Below, one piece after another: positions 9,596 to 21,288 of a stretch of DNA of 64,000 bases; the first letter of the stretch is position 1, and every line of letters begins with the position of its first letter. The stretch spans positions 763,317 to 827,316 of the forward strand of contig CAOLHI010001311.1 in NCBI GenBank assembly GCA_948474755.1, written 5' to 3'. The translations under genes and the position numbers were made by a program. A model generated the notes under the pieces. That model made no database searches, had not been told where the DNA came from, and worked only from the letters and a program-made list of their open reading frames with translations. This DNA is from Ctenosaura bakeri. Its lineage: Eukaryota; Chordata; Lepidosauria; Squamata; Iguanidae.

Positions 9596-12500
9596 TTAGA
9601 CATAATCAATTCAGCAACTATAAGAAAGCAAACTGCAGAAAATTTGCTTATCAAAACTTTATCAGAACTTTAGCATACAACAAACAATGCATTAAGACTG
9701 GGATATTGATTATGACACAGTGTTCAAGCAGAAGTATGAAATAATTAAAAAGTGGTTGGTATGATCAGGTGGTTGGTCAAACTACTGCAATAACCTGTGT
9801 GAGAGCTTTTGGACTACATATCAGCTTTCGAACTACGTATCATACAACAAAACATTTTATATCTGATATAAATATTTAAAACATCTTTGTTCATTACTAT
9901 ATATTGTGACTCCTTACATGACAGCTTGGAAAAGAAAGAGAGAGAAAGAACTCCCTCCCATATCATAGCTGCAGATGAATGTTATCTCTAATATAATTAC
10001 CTTTGATTTGTAAGGATTTCTCCCTAAAAATACCGGCACACCTTCAAAAATGTATAATTACTAAAAGTTTAATGAGCAGGATCTACATGACTGAATATGG
10101 CTGATTAGCAAACTATGGACCTGCAATGAAGAGATGGTAATGCAGGATTTCAATAACTTCTCTGATTACATAACATTTGCAGCCTCTAATCCTGATTATT
10201 AAAAGAAAATGTAATGATCTTAGCAGCCACAAAGAACACTATTACTGTTATATCAAGTTAAAAGTGCAGGGGAGGGGTGGAAATAAATGCATACTTACAA
10301 AGTTTCCAAGTTTATAAATCAAGCTGATTTTTTGAAAAATTTATACAGAATGTGTGGCTTTCCTATTTTTACTGCAATCCAATATGCTTTACGAGTTTCG
10401 AAAAACTTCTACAGCCATGAAGCTCATCAGATATGCTGAACAGCCATATAAAAGCATGAGTCAGAACTTCACTTTCTAAAACAATTGTTTCAAAATGAGG
10501 CACAGTCACAAATGTTCAGATGGCTGGTAGTTTTTTGTTTTTTTAACTGCTGTGCTACTTGCTGTGAGGTGCACATAATTTCATTTTAAATTAGGACATC
10601 TTCCTCAACCTCATGCAGCCATCACAAATCACATAAATGGATGAAAGAAAACACTTCAATGGCTCTGCTAAGTGAAGATAAATAATGGCTTTGTTCTGTG
10701 TATGGGGGTGGGGGAGCATGGGAATTGGACAATTCTTGGGTTTTGGGGACAAATCAGACTTCAGGCAACTGAGTATTATGACACATTTCAGTTGCAGAAT
10801 GCACAAATACGGAGAAAATATAAACTGCAATCCTATATTGCTCAATAAAACACAATAGGTACACATGAGGGCGTATGTTAGGTTGAACAATGTACCACTC
10901 CGGATGTACCATACATCTGGAGTGATGAAGCTCTGAAGCTCCCTCAACCCTATATGACCATTCTCTATAGACCTCTGTTAGAATCTCTGCAGGATTCTCG
11001 GTTGTTTCAGCATTGCTCTAATCATTTCAAGTCTGGCTATGGAGACATAGCCAGAAATCCCTCCAGTCCTGCCTGTGCTCTCCACTGGACACAGAATGGC
11101 TTTGCAGGGTGTGGGTTTCAGAAGCTGGACAACAAGTTGGAGGGACACCTTTGAGTGCTTTGAAGGGAGGAAGAGAATATCAACCTCCACAGTGACCTCA
11201 AAAAGGGCATACACAGGCATCCAGGAAAAATACATGTACATATGCCACTAGTAGGATGCCAGCCAGGGGGTGTATTCCCTAAAATAACTGAACAAAATAC
11301 TGTTCTGTCTTTGGATAGGGGGCTTGTGATATCTTTACAGAAAATATAACATGCAGAAAAATGAAAGGCAAAGACTAATGAGGCATAATTAACTACTGTT
11401 TGTGCCTACTGTGGTAAAAGTGTCACCCCAAAAAATTACATGATAAAAACAAAATATATTAGGGTACAGTGATTCCGTTTGGGTGCATTTAAAGCAACAC
11501 ACCAGATGTCCTGAAATTACACGCAGTCATACTCTTTAGCATATTTTATAAGCAATGAAGCCCTGCATTTTTATCCACAGTTTGTAGGGTGTCAGAGCTC
11601 TGTCACTTCCCATAAAATATTCACATTATATCCTCTGTCTTTTTAATGTGCATTTTTTTATTTTTCATTTTAAGCACCAAATATGAATAAATGTCAGGGA
11701 CAAATCTGCAGTGTCTACTAGGAGTTGAGGCAGGTTATTGCATCCTTTAGATGGTGTAGGTGAAATTTACAAGTGTTGCTGACATAGTTCCACCATTGAC
11801 AAATATATTCATCCCCTGCCAACATTAAGCAATGGCAACATTGAAAAAAATGCAGTCAAAAGATATTTAATCTGGGGCTTGTTTTGGAATTCTGACACCA
11901 AAAATGAGCCATAAAAAGGAATCTTCAATATTCCTTTAAAGCTATTTCCAAGCATTCCATTATAGCTAAGAAACAGAACCCAGACTAAGAGTATGCAAAG
12001 AGTGGTGCCTGTCACCTTTCATGTCATCAGGAAAATGATTCAGTTTAAATCCACAACCCCCACAGCCCAGTGGTGTATCTTGTAGACTGAATGCATCTCT
12101 TTACTGTCTCCCCTCATTACATGGTCATTGCTAATTCCTTCTGGGAAAGTAATATTATGCCATTGGGCCATGCAGTATAGACACCCGTAACTTACAGACA
12201 AGTCCTGGGTTAATCATGACTAGTACTTTGGAATGCTCACCAGTAGGAATGTAAATCCTTGGCTATTTTATCCTCAAATGCAAGGATGAATAAATACATC
12301 AGTTTTTTTCTCTGCTGTGGGAAAAATGGATATCTTTCCACAGTGTTCCTTTTTATTTGAATATCCTCAAGTGTTGCTGAGGATTTATTCTTCCAAGAAG
12401 AACATCTATGGGTCTCTTATTTCTGAGCAGAGAACAGATTTCTAGAACAGGGAACTTTTTTTGGGGGGGGTACAGGAAATCCATTTTCTGTGCTGAAAGC

Positions 12501-12743
12501 AGGTTTTTTTTTTTTTTTAACACACGTAGACACTCACATTTTTCTTAGTAGAATATTTCCTCTACAAGTTGACCAGGATGTTCAAATATAAGGAGAAAAC
12601 TCAAAATTCTCATAGTCTTCCAAACAGGATTTTCCAACTGTCAGGAAACCCAGTTTTTCAGCTGGGTACAAATAATTATGAATATTCTTTTTACCCCACC
12701 CACTCATCAGTTGATCATATCAAAACAGTACCTTAATCTAAAT
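9596..12743. other. intron, nothing recognised apart from a small hairpin
   Basis: AT-rich sequence with poly-T runs. A perfect 10-bp hairpin with a GAGA loop lies at 11032-11055 (TCTGGCTATG / CATAGCCAGA). No element was identified. Open frames here have no recognisable product. Confidence 0.5.
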
Positions 12744-13546
12744 CAGTGGTTCTCAACCTTCCTAATGCCGCGACCCCTTAATACAGTCCTTCATGTTGTG
12801 GTGACCCCCAACCATAAAATCATTTTCGCTATTATTTATTTATTTATTTATTTATTATTATTTAGTTAATTAGTTAGTTATTTCCAACATCAAATAGATT
12901 GGAAACACTGCCCTCAATCACTGCTCTGGATAGACTTCTAATGCCTAAAAACTGGTAACCCTCCCCCCTTTTTCAAGCACAGAAAGCATCCATCAATGCC
13001 AGAATTAAGGCAGTAGTTCTAGTTCTGAATGTTGGGTTTCCACAGTTCAAAAAGCCAGTCACTCCCAAAGGCAAGGCCAAAACAGTCCACATTTTACACG
13101 AGGCGCAGGGAGGAAAGGACAGGGAGAGGGGAAAGATGGCGGTGACATAAGCAGAGGTGTTTTGTTTCACTCCCTCCCTCCCTCCCTTAAAGGGAGTGCG
13201 GACGCTGAACATATGCAAAGCAAGGAATGCAAGACAGTCAGGGCGAAGAACACAACACGTGCGTGTGGCAAGCGCCAAGGGTCCACGCACAACAAAAGCG
13301 AGGGAAGAAACTCATTCTGGCTATTTCTGCACTAGACTGTTATAGCACTGTTATTCCACTTTCACCATCCTATGGAATCCTGGGGTTTGCAGTTTGAACC
13401 CCAGCGCAGGGGTCTCAGAAGCACTGCTCCCATTTGCTGTGAGGCCACCTTCTTTTAAAAGGGGGGCAGGATTGAGGACCAGTGACCCCTGTGAAATGGT
13501 CGTTCGACCCCCAAAGGGGTTCCGACCCCCAGGTTGAGAACCACTG
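12744..13546. mobile_element. SPIN-like hAT element, non-autonomous, copy 1
   Basis: Perfect 15-bp terminal repeats: CAGTGGTTCTCAACC and GGTTGAGAACCACTG. Flanks are an exact 8-bp duplication, ATCTAAAT (12736-12743 and 13547-13554), diagnostic of hAT. Subterminal blocks (left CATGTTGTGGTGACCCCCAA, right CGTTCGACCCCCAAAGGGG) match the SPIN (Space Invader) hAT group known from Anolis and several mammals. The middle of about 650 bp is not the SPIN interior I know. Its right part contains a unit (TTATTCCACTTTCACC...GGGGTTTGCAGTTT) shared with the element at 45699-45900. No transposase; mobilised in trans. Confidence 0.92.
12828..12880. repeat. ATTT/AGTT tract inside the hAT element
   Basis: Tetranucleotide-like run (TTATTTATTTATT, then TTAGTTAATTAGTTAG) at the same internal position as in the second hAT copy, so it expanded after or during amplification of the family. 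Confidence 0.7.
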
Positions 13547-13754
13547 ATCTAAATAGTAATGAGATAAGAAATGCTGATATTAGGATTTTTATAAGTCCAC
13601 AGTTAATTTTCCAACTTAGGATACTAGGGATTCCTATTGAAAAGAGTAAGGAACAAAGTAAAAGATAGGAAACTGTGACAACACTGATATGTGTTAAATG
13701 CTATGAGAGGTTGAAATTTTGTGGTAATATATTAAGAAAGGACACTTAGATATA

Positions 13755-14265
13755 GGCCCTTTTCGCATTGAGGCTTCTCGCGCGAGCGGGGGAGGGCGGC
13801 TCGCACGAGAAGGCTCCTCTGGGAGGCTGCCATTTTCCCCTCCTTCCTTCCGCAGGCGAAGGAACGAGGGAGGAAGCGACACCGGAGGAGTCTTCTCGCG
13901 TGAGCCGCCCTCCCCCCGGGTGAAGCAGGAGGCTCTCGCGTCCGTTCCCCCCCGCGTGCGAAGCAGGAGGTGTCACGTCCGTCGCGCTAGCGCCCCGCCC
14001 CTTCCTTCCGCAGGGGTGGAGGGAAGGAAGCGCGACCCGGCCGCCTCCCTGACGCTCCGCACAGGAGGTAAGTGCGCCTGGGTGCCGGGAGCGTTGCGCG
14101 AGCGCGGGTGATTTTCGCTTTGAGGCGAAAATCAAAAAACCCGCGATCGCGCGCTGCAGCCCCGTGAGCGCGGCGGAAGTGGGAGTGCGTCATGCAGAGC
14201 GACGCTACCACTCCCGCGAGGCTCACGGGGCTGTCGCACGACAGAAAGCCTGTGCGAAAAGGGCA
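13755..14265. mobile_element. GGCC-ended TIR element, CpG-dense copy
   Basis: Ends GGCCCTTTTCGCA and TGCGAAAAGGGCa are inverted repeats, with ATA on both sides if the last base is a C-to-A change. The 511-bp interior is packed with CpG (GCGCGAGCG, CTCGCGCG, CGCGATCGCGCG) while the flanks are AT-rich. It includes a hairpin, GATTTTCGC / GCGAAAATC, also found in other family members. No transposase frame. Confidence 0.85.
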
Positions 14266-15600
14266 ATAGTTAAAGAAGTATTCTTGGTTTATAAGCCAAG
14301 TAGTTAAATTACAGAAAAGTTCTAAGTTAATTCTTCCACTGTGAGTTGATTATATATTCCAAATATGTTGTATAAAAAAACAGTGTATAATTGTATAATG
14401 TACAAGGTATGATGATATATAGTGATATAAGGTAAATTGGGTCATTCCAATATAATGTATTACAATATCTTAGTCAACACATATTTATGTTTTTACATAT
14501 TCTGAATTTATTCAGCAATTCCTATGAAGGTGTAAAAAGAATTTAAAAAAATTTCAGCAGCTGGGCTCTTCTCAGTGGGAGGGTATCTTTACATTGTTTA
14601 TGTTGTTTACTTATCCTTTGTATTGTCCAGACCACTTGATTATGTATTTTTAAGGAACAATAACCTTGTTTATTGGAACAGTAGATACAGAACAGGGCAA
14701 CAGAATTTAAGAGGATATCATTGAAAAAGTCACGAAGGACATATTCAACTGGCCATTTCTAGTTAATGTTTGTTATTGCACACTTTGTGTTTTGTTTCTA
14801 CTGTTGTTACATGTATTGGACATGTTGTAGATTTCATGTAATTGTAGTTCATAATGTTTCTTTTTTACTGTATAGCTGGTATGAATGGAAAACAATCTTT
14901 ATTTCTTGGAAAATTAATAAATATATTGTGGGGGGGAGATCATACAAAAGTCTCAGAACTTGGCTATAAGGTAGAGGTACAAACAAACAAACTTATAAAA
15001 AGCCACTCCCTTGACTAGGGTCTGCCCACCAGAAACTATAGCAAAGAGGCTTCTCATTATGTAGATGTAAGCCAGGAAGAACTTTTCAAAACATGCCCTG
15101 CTATTTGTTAAGGAAAGGCATGAGTTGTGGACCAAACTAGTTGTAGTGCTAAACTACACTTCAACATTTGCAGAATCTTTTAAGGTGCTTAATTTTAACA
15201 AGAGGCAAGAGAACAGGAGGAGATCAGGACTGGGGCTGCCCAGAGGGTTTATGGATCCCTGGACACACATGATGATTCTGCTTGCACCCCATGAAAGGGC
15301 TCATGCATGGAGAGGGGAGGCTCCAGGTGAACAGGATCAGTCAGGGCAGTGGCCAAAGGCAGATAAGAAAGTGAGAAAGTGTACCCCAATTTCTGCCCCC
15401 CAGGTAGCTCTGATCAAGACCGAGATCATGGTATTCAGGGCTGCACCCTCTGGACAAGTCTCATACCCTCAAACTGTTACTGACCTCAGGAAGGAACCTC
15501 CTAATTTTAGTTAAAAAATGTGCATGGGATCTCACAGTATGTGCTACAGATGGGGAAATCTATCAGCTTCAGTTTCTTTCATTTTTTATTTTCAGAGTGC
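14266..15600. other. intron, nothing firmly recognised
   Basis: 14300-14570 is strongly AT-rich. 15190-15530 is more GC-rich with a 129-codon plus-strand frame (15125-15514) that I cannot assign; it could be a decayed repeat. Confidence 0.4.
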
Positions 15601-15639
15601 TAGTTATGACCTATAAAACTCTATATATCTTAGGTTAAT

Positions 15640-15745
15640 TATATTGTAATCATTCTTATTTGTAAGCCACTTTGTGTTTCAGTCTTAAGGAAAAGGTGAA
15701 ATATAACTTAAGATGGTTGTTTGTTGTTGTTGTTGTTGTTGTTAT
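15640..15745 (+). mobile_element. LINE 3' tail with (TTG)n end
   Basis: TTATTTGTAAGCCACTTTGT, then AAGGTGAAATATAACTTAAG, then (TTG)n at 15718-15741. This resembles the common TGTAAGCC...ATATAA tail of L2-like LINEs or SINEs that borrow it. Confidence 0.5.
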
Positions 15746-16699
15746 TCACAAAACACAACTGAAATAATACTGTCCTTCACTCGAACCAGCCATATTCAAC
15801 AGATAAAATTATCCTCATTAAAGATAAGGATTGGATAAGGAGAAAAGAAGTGAGAATCTGAATTGTACTTATGTGGATGAATGTACATGGATTTCATACA
15901 TTTAACAGCTAACTATCCAAAGTCCTGGACCAATATATCAATTTTAGTTTCTTCAGCATTTCAATTTTTATATTCTAAAATTTGCTCTATTCCACATGTG
16001 AAGAGTTTACAAATGGTAGCAAATTCTTTTTTAGAAAAATAATCTGAAGCAAAATTCTTAAATGGCCTACACATAGCTAATTTCCAAATGCACATGCTGA
16101 GCATACAGATGTCAAGCTTTGCTTCTAACTGTAGAAACAATGTTTATACCATTCTTTAAAATCCAGAGTATTTTTTTGTACTGCCTTATAATTCAAAGAT
16201 TTTACAAATTGCCTTACAATAATACCTTACAGATGGAAGCTCCTACGGTCAATTTGTCTCTAAGATTGAACATGATTAGAAAAGAGCATAATGTCTTATT
16301 TTCACCATGACTACAAAAATGTCCTATTGACCTAGGATAAATCCCAAATAAGTCAGCAAGACTTTTGTATTAGTTGAACAGTTCTGAAGACTAAGCTTTT
16401 TCCCAAGCCCAATGTGATCATCAGCCTTTCAGCACAAAGATAGGCATATGTCAAAATCACTAGCGTAGGAGGCAGAGTTTTCAAATCATTCTGACAAATG
16501 GTTCCTTAATTGGTACAGAATATGGATAGCCAACATGTCTTGAGGGTGAGGGGAATGACTGACAAAGCACACAGCTCTCTCTAGTTGAGAGTCCAAACTA
16601 TCCATAATATAATAAAGGATGGTTATTATATTGAATGGAGAAAAAATAATCAAGAGACAATGAGCAGAATCAATAGATTTTTATTTTCCATTTAAAAGT

Positions 16700-16892
16700 G
16701 GGGAGCCTTCTAGCACCTTAAAAACTAACTACTTTGTTTCGGCATAGCTTCTGTGGACCACAGCCCACTCCTTCAAATGTGTGAGGTGCAGCCACTGCAT
16801 TCCATGCATGTGAAGGAACAGCCTGTAGTCCGCAAAAGCTTATGCTGAAATAAATCGGGGGGGGGGGTTGAGATGCCATGAGACTCCTTTAT
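16700..16892. mobile_element. foldback element with ~80-bp inverted arms
   Basis: The left arm runs TAGCACCTTAAAAACTAAC ... GCATAGCTTCTGTGGACC. The right arm runs TGTAGTCCGCAAAAGCTTATG ... GATGCCATGAGACTCC, its approximate reverse complement. The phrase AAAGCTTATGCTGAAATAAA is a familiar interspersed repeat in reptile DNA, but I cannot name the family. A G-run (16857-16868) lies in the right arm. Confidence 0.6.
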
Positions 16893-19425
16893 TTATTCTG
16901 AAACAAACTAATGTGACCATCCCTCTGAAAACTGCTACAATGGAAAACTCTTATCTCCCACAGAAATTCTCCAAAACCTTTCACCTAAACAGGAATGATT
17001 ACAACATAGGAATCTCACATTTTGTTCCCTAAATCTATGTTTAAGAGGAAGAAAACCTAATCAGTTAGGACACCTATGTAAAGGCTAAAATTTGGAAGGC
17101 AATATAGCATATAAAAATGGCCTAACTATCTGTGTCTCTTCAGGTAGATCTGCCCCAGGTTTTAAGATCCACTGGATTACGCATTAAAGCCATTAGAAAG
17201 TCTATAAAAAGAATGATCAAAATGCCACAGGAACAGTTTGAGTTCATGGCCACATAGTTTACTGAAGCACAATCCACCTTAATAAACAACCAGAAAAGAT
17301 ACCAAAATTACAGAGGATGCACATGAGAATGCAGTCATACTTTGGAAAACAAAGCCTCTAGGAAAGACTCTCCTTTTTACAAAGTCTTTTTACACCTGGC
17401 CACTCTTCCTTGTCCTCTTTCTCCTCCATCTAGCTGGAAGCTTTTTAGCAGCACTGGCACTAGGAAGATAGTGAAAGAAGGCTAGAGAAACAGTATGTCT
17501 GCAGCAAGCAATGGAATAAAGTTTGACCTGTGAAACACTCTATAGCACTCTATTCTGCTATAGTCATGTGTGCCTGCCTATAACAGGTAACCTAAAAAAA
17601 CAGCAGCTGCCTCCAGAATCTCATATGGAGCACGAATGAATAACAACAAACAATGAGAAAAGGGCAAAACAGGTAAATCTGCCTCACCAGCTAACCAGGG
17701 CCACTTTATCCATTAGGCATAGTGCCTAGGACCAACGAAAATTTTAGGACCTACACAAACAAGCTTTGAGTCAAGAAAACATCTGGAATGGTACGTCAAG
17801 GTAAGTCAGAGAGTTGAATACAATGGTGCCTAGGGCCTACAAAAACCTTACTGCGGCTCTGCAGCTAGCCCCAGCAAGTTAAGAATGCATAGACCTGTAG
17901 CTTTGGTCACCAAAATGGAAATCAAAAGCCAAGTGGAGGCTGGTAAATGAAATATATGCATATCTTTGGATCACTTTTGGACTAAGCCTTCAAATGGTCT
18001 TTAGAAGGTTTAAAATATTTTTGTTTGCTTCTGTAAGGCGTACCTGACCTGGCTGTTTCATTTTGCAGGTGCATACTGATAGTTTTTATTATTTATTGTT
18101 GTTTTTTATTTTCATACAGTAGAAGCCCTGGTGATTTGGAATACATGCCAACATCTGAGAGAGAAAAGCACTTGTGTGGAAAGTAGGTGAAAGAAAGCAG
18201 ATGTAAGGCAGCAAAAAAACACAAAAAGATAGATTTTTTCCTCCTTTTCCCTTTAATTCATTTCCAACTTGTTTCATATTATTTAGATTGTGGCCCTGAC
18301 AACATTGACGGGATTGTTCTCCCTTTGCACTGTTGTACTTTAGATATTTTTATAAGTAATAATATGGATAAAAAAGTCTTTAACAATTATTCTCAACATG
18401 TTCTAAAAATTGTCATCTCTGCCAGAAAAGCTGTTTGCTTAGGATCTAATTAATACAAGACAGTTGAAATACGAGTTCCAATATAATTCAGAAAAGCCTA
18501 AGCCTACTGTGCTGCATTCAGCAAGAACACAGCTAACCAGTGCTACAGAACTTGTTCTCTCTGTCTCCTAGGAGCAAGTGTAGTAATCTGATTTTCATCT
18601 CTTCCCAAATGACCTTAGACTAACATCATTACTGGAACACAGGAAGGTGCTTCCATGTCATTGAAGTAAGTCAGAAGGGACCCTTCAAATGTAAATGAAT
18701 TTTCACTTTCACTGCAAGGGGTATATTTAATTATCTAGAAATATCTTTTAAGGGAGAAGTCGTAAGTGGCAAGAAGGTGAAAGTAGAACAAAAATGGAAT
18801 AACTGTTTATTCATCAGTTGCACACATGATAAAACAGTCTTCAGGATGGTTAAACTATAGTAATCTCCCACCCTTGTTTTCAGGAAACGGCAAGTACTTG
18901 GTCAGCTTTGACCACAGTGTGGCCACTAAAGATTGGCTGAGGAGATCACTAATGGAATGAATTTAATTTGGAAATCCCCAGTTTGAAAGTATGCCAATGG
19001 CAGTTTTTTTAAAAAAAATTCTTATTCACGTTTTAGTTAACTGACAAATTTGCATTGAGGATATTTTATCCAGGCTACACTGATCACTTTTTTTGCAATT
19101 GCTTTACTGAGCTTATTCCTTGTCCTAAAGTATCTGTAGCAAGTGACATTGGCTATTCCTGCCTTTTCCTTTTGTCCTGTTGTAATCTAAAGATGATAGT
19201 ATCAACGACTGCAGTTATATAAAATCAGTGTGGATTTTATTTCTTGATGGACACATTTTAAACATGCCTGCTTAGCTCATGGCTTCCATTAAAACTTTTG
19301 ATTCTGCTTAATGTCAGATTTACTGGGATTTATAATCTCTTGTGTTGAAAATACAAAAATGTTACAATAGGTAGGATGCCGTTTCTTTTTAGTGGAGGAA
19401 CTGTCCTATGCTTTTTGATGACTCA
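16893..19425. other. intron, nothing firmly recognised
   Basis: Mostly AT-rich. Two similar phrases, AGTGCCTAGGACC near 17720 and GGTGCCTAGGGCC near 17826, may belong to one degraded repeat. Confidence 0.45.
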
Positions 19426-19886
19426 GGCCATTTCCGCACGGGGCAAGGGAATCACCCCACGCCACTACTTACCAGATCTTCTGGCGGTCTGGTCCAGTCC
19501 GGTCTGGAGCGAGGAGGAACAATGCATGGTCGTCGCTCCGCACTGCTCTGGCATCCAAAATGGGGGCTTCCAGTTGGTCATGGGTCTCGACCAACTGGTG
19601 AAGCTCACCAGCCTAAAGCCCACCCTTGGCAGATCGCAGGCTCGCATTGGTGTGAGCCTGCGAATCTGCACAACGGAGCAGGCTCGCAGTGGTGCACTCC
19701 ATGCTTTTGAAAGACTGGAAAAATCAGGTCTTTCAAAAGCACACTGGAGGACCACTTGGGGTCATTCTGGAGCCGACTGAGGTGCGGATCTACAGTAAGT
19801 AGTCCGAACCCAGTCCGCTCCAAGGTGTAGACGTCCTCCGTGGAGGATGCACTGCACCATTTTAAATACCCCGTGTGGAAATGGCC
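19426..19886. mobile_element. GGCC-ended TIR element (GGCCATTT subfamily)
   Basis: Ends GGCCATTTCCGCACGGGG and CCCCGTGTGGAAATGGCC are inverted repeats of about 18 bp. Flanking triplets are TCA and ACA. The interior has further inverted repeats (GACCTGATTTTTCC... and AAAGACTGG/CTTTCAAAAGC near 19710-19740). Frames on both strands at 19376-19823 arise from this GC-rich interior and resemble no transposase. Confidence 0.8.
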
Positions 19887-20096
19887 ACAGTTTTAGAAAT
19901 CCAAACATTATTCAATATTTGGTTGTCAAAAGGGTCAAAATACCTCACTGTATGATGCAGTATGTCAGTCTGTCCCTCCTAAGAGAGAATATGCCATTTA
20001 ATAATGCATCAGTCCCCTAAACCCAAACATGCATTGATAATGTTCTGCTCACTAAAATACATGGAAACTGTTTACTGCATATATTTTTATTAATGA

Positions 20097-20250
20097 ATGG
20101 ATGGATGAATTTACTATATTTCCAGTTCAACTTTCAAAACTGTATTTTTCCCAAGATGGCTTACAATATAAAACATTAAAACTCAATATGAAAAAAATAA
20201 AATAATCTTAAATTTAAACTATTTTAAAACAAAAAACTTAAAGTTAAAAT
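20097..20250 (-). mobile_element. LINE 3' tail, L2-like
   Basis: TTCCCAAGATGGCTTACAAT on the plus strand is the reversed AAGCCGCCTTGGG tail of L2-like elements, followed by A-rich sequence. Coding part absent. Confidence 0.5.
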
Positions 20251-20251
20251 C

Positions 20252-20685
20252 ACAGAATCATAGAGTTGGAAGAGACCACAGGGGCCATCCAGTCCAACCC
20301 CCTGCTATGCAGGAACACCCATCAAAGCACTCCCAATAGATAGCCATCCAGCCTCTGCTTAAAAACGTCCAAAGAAGGAGACTCCACCACACTCTGAGGC
20401 AACATATTCCACTGCTGGACAGCTCTGACCATCAGAAAGTTCTTCCTGAGGTTCAGGTGGAATCTCCTCTCCTGGAGCTTGAATCCATTGCTCCTTGTCC
20501 CAGTCTCTGGAGCACTGGAAAACAAACCCACTCCCTCCTCAACATGACATCCCTTCAAGTATTTAAACATGGCTATCTTAACCTTCTCTTCTGCAGGCTA
20601 AACATATCCAGTTCCCTAAGCCACTCCTCATATGGCACGGTTTCCAGACCCTTCACCATTTTGGTTGCCCTCCTCTGGACATGAA
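20252..20685 (-). mobile_element. CR1 LINE 3' end
   Basis: Best CR1 copy here. The plus strand begins AATCATAGAGTTGGAAG (reversed 3' terminus). The minus-strand frame 20322-20570 contains [19 protein letters not shown] then LPQSVVESPSLDVFKQRL, the C-terminus of the CR1 ORF2 reverse-transcriptase protein. It continues to CCCTCCTCTGGACATG near 20680. 5'-truncated, as is usual for CR1. Confidence 0.9.
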
Positions 20686-20699
20686 AGTTAGTAAAAGAC

Positions 20700-20800
20700 T
20701 TCATAGTGGATAGACTTTATATCCTGCTTTTCTCTCCATATAGGACCTAAAGCAGCATACAACACCTTAAAAACACCATACAGTTTTTAAAAAAGCTTCT
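20700..20800 (-). mobile_element. LINE 3' tail, L2-like
   Basis: GACTTTATATCCTGCTTTTC, then GGACCTAAAGCAGC, then ATACAACACC is the reversed GTTGTAAGCTGCTTTGAG...GAAAAGCGGGATATAAA tail. No coding part. Confidence 0.6.
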
Positions 20801-21111
20801 TAATACAAAAGTTAAAGTACAATTAAACTAACTTTTATTTAAAATCACAAGTTAGAAACAAGCTAAAACTGCTTTTTAAAAAGACATTTAAAACATAATA
20901 CAATAAAAGCACTACATTTATTTTACTCAGATGCCGTTGAATACTTGAGGTTTTTCTTACCCTTGCTGCTGTTTTTTTTTAACAACAGCATCTGGAATTT
21001 TTTATAGTATTTCTTTTCTTCTTACTATTATGTTTACATCGATGCTTGATATTAATGAGTTCTGAATTCTTTGATAGTACAAGCACCTATGAATACGTAA
21101 TGCAGACTTGG

Positions 21112-21288
21112 ACTGCTGGGAGACTTATGGAGACCCTAAGGTGAACCCATCATGGGGTTTTCTGAGGCTAAGAGTGTGTGACATCCCCAAGGTCAAGCAA
21201 TGGGTTTCTATAGCTAGGTGCAGAATCAAACTCAGGTATCCAGGGTCATAGTACAATGCTCAGACAACTACACCTCTGCACCAACTGG
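21112..21288 (-). mobile_element. Sauria-type SINE
   Basis: Reversed copy: CTTATGGAGACCCTAAGG, CCCATCATGGGGTTTTC, a decayed AATCAAACTCAGG (B box) and TACACCTCTGCACCAACTGG (A-box end). The 3' tail is short. Confidence 0.75.

Noticed and set aside
12973..13345. Open frames that recur at 46786-47107, looking like a conserved gene pair
   Set aside because: The similarity is that of two copies of one hAT element; each has its own 8-bp target duplication.
13746..14226. Overlapping open frames of 60-129 codons on both strands
   Set aside because: They come from the CpG-dense TIR element, where stop codons are rare by composition.
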